Source of the DNA: Symsagittifera roscoffensis
Lineage: Eukaryota; Xenacoelomorpha; Acoela; Convolutidae
NCBI RefSeq assembly: GCF_963678635.1
Contig: NC_087069.1
Location: forward strand, 21,901,138 to 21,965,137
Reading direction: 5' to 3'
Length of the DNA: 64,000 nt
A model generated the notes under the pieces. The model searched no databases, had not been told where the DNA came from, and saw only the letters and a program-made list of their open reading frames with translations. The translations under genes were made by a program, and so were the position numbers. Position 1 is the first letter of the stretch; each line of letters starts with the position of its first letter. Shown here in pieces: positions 59,990 through 64,000 of this stretch.

Positions 59990-60818
59990 GGTGCTTCCGA
60001 GGTAGTTCGGATTTTGTCGTTTTTTATTTGGAAAGTCACGCCAAATTTTTCCAGCTTTCGAACGAAATTAGTCATCGCGTCCACTTCTCGATAAAGTGAA
60101 AAAAAACGCCTGTTTCGGGTTTCCAGGTTCCACAACTACAAGGCAAAATTTGCTGGGTTTATGCTTTTCAATTACGGTTGTGCTCGAGCAGGTAGGATGA
60201 TTTCTCACTGTCTCTACTTTCTCCAGCACAGACTCCAGATCAAAGTAAACCGCAAATGGACTATAGCTTCGGGCACCGATGGTTTTGAATTGAACACTGC
60301 TCTTGTCAACATTTGGCATGGTAACAATTGCTGGTTCGCTCCCCATGCATATTTTTTGGTGGCTCTCAAGTCGTTCCTCAGATGAACACCGGTGGAAGCA
60401 GTTTTCGCACAGCATGTTTCTCGATCAGTTTTAATTTTTTTTTTGCATTTTGCTCACTAACTTGTTCAGGTTTTTATCACGACGTAGTGATGCGTGCCCA
60501 CATCGTTTAGAAGCAGCAAGTCCACAGAAAAATTAGATTGAAATTTTGACACTCTCAAGAGCAGAAGAGTCTTTTCATTGTACCTAGAGAAAAATTTTGA
60601 ATGATATTTGTATACTAATTTTCAATGTCATCATAAAAATAATTCTTCAAAGAATATGCAGCCAACCTTTTGTTCTGATGTGCTTAGATACAGCTCTACA
60701 CCAATTTTAAAAAAGTACTGATTAAACTGCAACTAATCTGAAGACATTCACACTAGCGTCCAATAGTCGGTTGTCACATTGAGTAGACAAAATCACCAGT
60801 TGGCTCCTGCGCTCTTGA
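59990..60818. repeat. Polymerase segment A, long copy
   Basis: Direct repeat of 57690-58107 with the extra 60181-60545 part, which holds the polymerase zinc finger and exonuclease I motif. Continues rightwards into the polymerase N-terminus. Confidence 0.8.
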
Positions 60819-61399
60819 GTTTCTGCGATAATCATAGAAGCTCGCATCTTTACTCCTCTATACTCCGCATCGTACGAAGAGTAAGCGGGATATTGTTCTA
60901 CCGATGATACTCAGCAACAAAGCAGTACTCAAAGCATCTATCGACTGTCTTGATAATTGCGAAAAACCAACAAGAAGGGTTTGTGTTTGAGAAGATCGGC
61001 TGGTAGTGGCATGTACGATGAACCCTTGATCGATGCAGACTTCGCCATTTTTAGGACAATCTTATCATTCCTGCGGATTTTCCAGCGGCTACCATGCGAC
61101 GCATATCGATGGACAGTAGACACTATTTAGTCTACGCAATCATAGAATTGGTCCTGGGTCTATCCTTGAACGTCTACGCAAGCATTTTTGCGATTGGCAA
61201 AGATGGTTATTACTTCTTCTGTGACATCTTCTTGTTCTTTTTCAAGAGTTACTTCTGCCAAAAATTGAGCTTTCCGAGGCTCATACATAGTATTTTGATG
61301 TATGAGTTCTTCGATATCGCCTCTCTTAGTCACGAATAGCGCTAGTAGGTCCACTTCGGTTTCCATCAGCACTGTATCAAGAAATCTTTTTTTTGACAA

Positions 61400-61960
61400 T
61401 TTTTTGACAAAAAAAAAACAAAATTTTGAATATTTTTTCTGGTTTCGGTTTTAAACAGAAATAACATGTTAAGTGTTGCATATACAGGCAACCTTTCATT
61501 AGCTAAGTTGATCACCTACTTCTGGTCAAAACCAGAGGATAACTGCTGATACTAGTATATGTTTTCAATCAAAATTTTGAATTTATTTAATTTTTTTTTA
61601 AAAACAAAAGAATTTTTAAATTTCTATTCTTTTTGTTTAGTTTTATTCTTTCAAAGATTTCTGAAAAAAATTTTAAGGCAAACTTTAAATTAGAAAACGA
61701 AATCAGAAACAAAACATAAACAAAGATTCAGCCACAAAAATTTTCTAAATAACTTATCAAACTAAATAATAAACCCCCAAACTGGTGCACTCTCGGTGGA
61801 AACAATTCACTGGTGCACTCTGAGATCTTTAAATTGCAGTTTGCGTTTTTTCAGCGCATAGCAAGCATTGATAGGTAGCTTCTCAGTTACTAAGGTTGGT
61901 GCAGTGGAACTTCAATCTTTTTTTTTCTGTTGAATCTGGTGTTTCAATCGACTCAAAGTT
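61400..61960. other. Intergenic stretch with a small direct repeat
   Basis: AT-rich. ACTGGTGCACTCT occurs at 61781-61793 and 61809-61821, 28 bp apart. No gene seen. Confidence 0.4.
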
Positions 61961-62279
61961 TTAGTAGGATTCTCGCTCTGCTAAATCTCTAATTGATCCT
62001 TCTTGATTTTTGTAGAAGGGGATCGATTGGCAATCGTAGTCAAACAGCATTTTTCTCGGTGAACGATCAAGGCAAGTAGGGTCTTGATTATCTGTGCGCT
62101 CCAGCGCAGGATACGATTCAGTCACACAACACTCTGGTAGACCTGTTTTCTGCTTTGTATGAGGATACCAGTTTGATCAAATAATTGGGTAACATCATGT
62201 AGTTTTTAGTGACCCATTTATCAAAATCTCTGCTTCCTGGATCAAGATTGTTCAAAGGATTTGCTTTTCGATAACGCAT
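61961..62279 (-). pseudogene. Small ORF with one frameshift, unrecognised
   Basis: ATG at 62279-62277 opens MRYRKANPLNNLDPGSRDFD and KWVTKNYMMLPNYLIKLVSS, closing at 62118. From about 62150 an overlapping frame continues GLPECCVTESYPALERTDNQ and PRKMLFDYDCQSIPFYKNQE to a stop at 61961. Together about 105 residues. It lies just upstream of the polymerase on the same strand. Frameshift by decay, or a programmed shift, cannot be told apart. Confidence 0.4.
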
Positions 62280-62863
62280 TTTCCGTTCCTATTGAACCAC
62301 TACAAGAGAATCTCTGGTATAAGTTTGATATAATATAGCTCTTTCAAGAGAATTAATTGAAATGATTTGCAGTGGAGTTACCATTGTTGAAATTTTTGTT
62401 TTGTTTGATTTTGAGAGATTGAATAAAAAGTAGATTTAGTTTGTCCTACCACCTTTAGTTTTTTTTGGTAGTGGTCTAAAATTTATCCAATTACCATAAA
62501 TTTTGGTTGTAAAATTTTAATATCTTTTCAGGGCTTTTGCAATCAAAGAAGAATTGTGAACGCTTTGAAAATCTATACTTCAAAGAAACAGCATGGCGCC
62601 TTTTTATGATACCCTTAGCACAAAATGACACTTCGAAGAGATAACATGCATGCCGCCAGGTTAAAAACGTTTTTGTCAGACATATTTGACATGTATAACT
62701 AAACCTCATAAGTTTCCAACCGCAAACAAATTAAAAGTCACCAATAAAGCTTGAGAAGTACTGTGAAAGAAATCGCCCGAGTTAAGCTATTCACAGGCTG
62801 GGTAGACCGTTCATAATTTGTCTCTTTACTGATACGCGTGAATAAAATTACCGCTACCCAACT
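62280..62863. other. Stretch without a clear gene
   Basis: A minus-strand ORF 62491-62709 (72 codons) has no recognised domain. Confidence 0.3.
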
Positions 62864-63264
62864 ATGTACACGCTTGAAAGTGATACTAACTCTTTTGATG
62901 ACTTTCGTGATTTTTCTTCAGGAGAAACACTTATAGTCAGAGATGGACCGAAAACATTTGAAAAACAGGTACCTATAATACACTAAAATTGTAGAAAAAA
63001 AACTGATAAAGAGGTGTTCACAAAGTATCAAGCAGTCCAAAGACGACCAAAGAAACTGATTTTTTACCAGATAAAAATTCAAAACTAAACAAAATGCTCA
63101 AAGCACCATCTGGTGAAAAGATTTCAACTTTCACAAAAGGAAACGATAAACCTCAAAAACGACGATCCAAATTAAAACGATCGGTTTACTCCAAAAAAGT
63201 CTGTAACAGTGAAAACGGAGACGATGATGAAGACGATTATTCAAAAAAATCTCGAGTGGCTTGA
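62864..63264 (+). CDS. Putative two-exon gene, basic and acidic tail
   Basis: First exon 62864-62968: ATG, 35 codons starting MYTLESDTNSFDDFRDFSSG, ending ..FEKQ before GTACCT (phase 0). A second coding stretch from about 63040 to TGA 63264 reads LKAPSGEKISTFTKGNDKPQ, KRRSKLKR (nuclear-localisation-like) and an acidic ENGDDDEDDY. The acceptor between them is uncertain; a phase-compatible AG lies near 63046. No family recognised. Confidence 0.35.
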
Positions 63265-63422
63265 GTAAAAAAAAATCAGTTACATTTATTAATTATCAGA
63301 ATGGTTGAAGCAATGTATGAACAATCGCCGGATTACTTTAAACAATTTCGGAAAAACTTGAAAAATTTTTTCTGATCAATGAACTTGACGTTCTCCTTAT
63401 AATACAAACTTTGCATTTGCAG

Positions 63423-63745
63423 TCCATTCAAATCAGAACAATTTTTGTTCCCAACCTCTTGCCAATGTTCAGCCACAATACCACTTTCTTATCAAAGTTA
63501 CAAAAGAATGCATTGAAGCACTTAACAAGGTGACTTTAAACTCTTTTAATGTGCCTTACCCTCTTTTCCTCCTTTAATAATTTGATTATGAGGTTCAGCA
63601 AATATCATCTATCAGGACCACTGATGGAAAAAAATTAAAAGTGGCTTCTAATTACAATTCGACGAACAACCTTGACACCGCCGGAGAATCTTTGCGAAAA
63701 CGATTGCCTCAGATTTGCTTTGCATCACAGACTCGATCCATTTAA
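63423..63745 (+). CDS. Two joined exons of an unrecognised gene
   Basis: Exon 63423-63529 follows TTTGCATTTGCAG and encodes HSNQNNFCSQPLANVQPQYH, then IKVTKECIEALNK; donor GTGACT. Exon 63593-63745 follows TTGATTATGAG and encodes VQQISSIRTTDGKKLKVASN to a TAA. Phases agree (0). A 5' exon ending in phase 1 is required and not identified. May be the same gene as 62864-63264 or a neighbour. Confidence 0.4.
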
Positions 63746-64000
63746 ACTCAAATTGATCTAATTACTAATGTAACCATTGAACGCTCCATTCGAATATTGA
63801 ATGGGGATAATGCTGCTGACTTTTCAAAACTCATTGATTTTATTTTGAGTGGGTATGGTCGTTTAGAGAGTGCTTCAAATATTTGTTTGTTAATTTTATA
63901 ATGGAGAAGAAATTCAATTTCTGAGAAATATTTGTAAAGCCTGAGATAATCCCAGTGGTATGTTTTCTAGCAGCCATAAAACATGTTTTTTTAACTAAAA
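63746..64000. other. Right edge of the window, no gene seen
   Basis: 255 AT-rich bases. The frames continuing the last exon (such as NGDNAADFSKLIDFILSG near 63800) look protein-like on the plus strand and may be more coding sequence in a shifted frame. Confidence 0.3.

Larger units (their letters stand above)
55343..61399 (-). pseudogene. Protein-primed DNA polymerase B of a Polinton/Maverick-type element, broken and split
   Basis: From the N-terminus at high coordinates: GSSYMPLPADLL (near 61000); VDLLLLNDVGTHHYV (near 60500); a Cys/His finger CENCFHRC...H..C (60415 down); exonuclease I YFDLES (near 60240). Then, past the repeat A-B-A interruption, DHNHFDGSFHGWAH (57620 down), exonuclease II-like HNLQNYDFH, RFVDSFKILNSSLDEL, KGYFPYSYVDS, LCLTTDILILACVF (near 57000), VGYILDVDFLYPDHLHDAH (near 56600), motif B DFFKL followed by FGK (near 56240), motif C YSDTDSF (55941-55963), and the terminal SAIDKKRYIHADRLTTSPFG. 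Such polymerases copy linear DNA from a terminal-protein primer. Motif A keeps IDA but lacks the usual NNLY run before YGGF. At least five frameshifts or stops. Confidence 0.85.

Noticed and set aside
1-64000. tRNA, rRNA or CRISPR
   Set aside because: Looked for cloverleaf-like boxes, rRNA-like GC-rich blocks and regular short repeats; only the weak A-box at 22.5 kb was found.

Overview
This is AT-rich eukaryotic DNA, almost certainly from an invertebrate animal. Evidence: GT-AG introns, a spliced CAP/SCP-domain gene, a Ty3/gypsy-type LTR retrotransposon with an env-like gene, a nested CR1/Jockey-type LINE, and the remains of a Polinton/Maverick (protein-primed DNA polymerase B and a retroviral-type integrase). 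I cannot name the species or phylum from the sequence. No rRNA, tRNA or CRISPR array is visible.

Layout. (1) 1-2178 and 23548-32250 are two halves of one decayed tandem-repeat array. The unit is about 0.6 kb, with longer 1-1.5 kb variants and one young higher-order repeat of about 1 kb. (2) The array is split by a very large LTR retrotransposon, 2179-23543. It has 381/373-bp TG...CA LTRs and a CAAT target-site duplication. In order it holds a leader, an unrecognised 5' ORF, gag with a CCHC knuckle, protease, RT, RNase H, integrase, a Pro/Ser/Thr-rich ORF, an env-like ORF behind a splice acceptor, and one more ORF after env. A CR1/Jockey-like LINE (10503-14675, 13-bp imperfect target duplication) sits inside the integrase zinc-binding segment. 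Without the LINE the element is about 17.2 kb. All its genes carry stops and frameshifts, and the RT YxDD box reads YFNN, so it is dead. (3) 32561-41299, minus strand: six phase-compatible exons of a host gene for a membrane-anchored CAP/SCP protein, which is the best-supported host gene here. (4) 44.4-61.4 kb: a decayed Polinton-like region with an integrase fragment (46.1-46.4 kb), a broken DNA polymerase B (55.3-61.4 kb, minus strand, with one short intron), and a 1.8-1.9-kb module present twice as direct repeats, the second copy splitting the polymerase gene. Unrecognised coding remnants lie between. (5) 61.9-63.8 kb: a frameshifted small ORF on the minus strand and exon-like pieces on the plus strand.

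The region is a nest of transposons beside or around one multi-exon gene. Little is likely to be functional apart from the CAP gene and perhaps the exons at the right edge. The most unusual items are the size and gene content of the LTR element, the conserved palindrome in its LTRs, the Polinton polymerase with its intron, overlapping downstream ORF and A-B-A duplication, and a C6/G6 versus C5/G5 compensating stem in the duplicated module.
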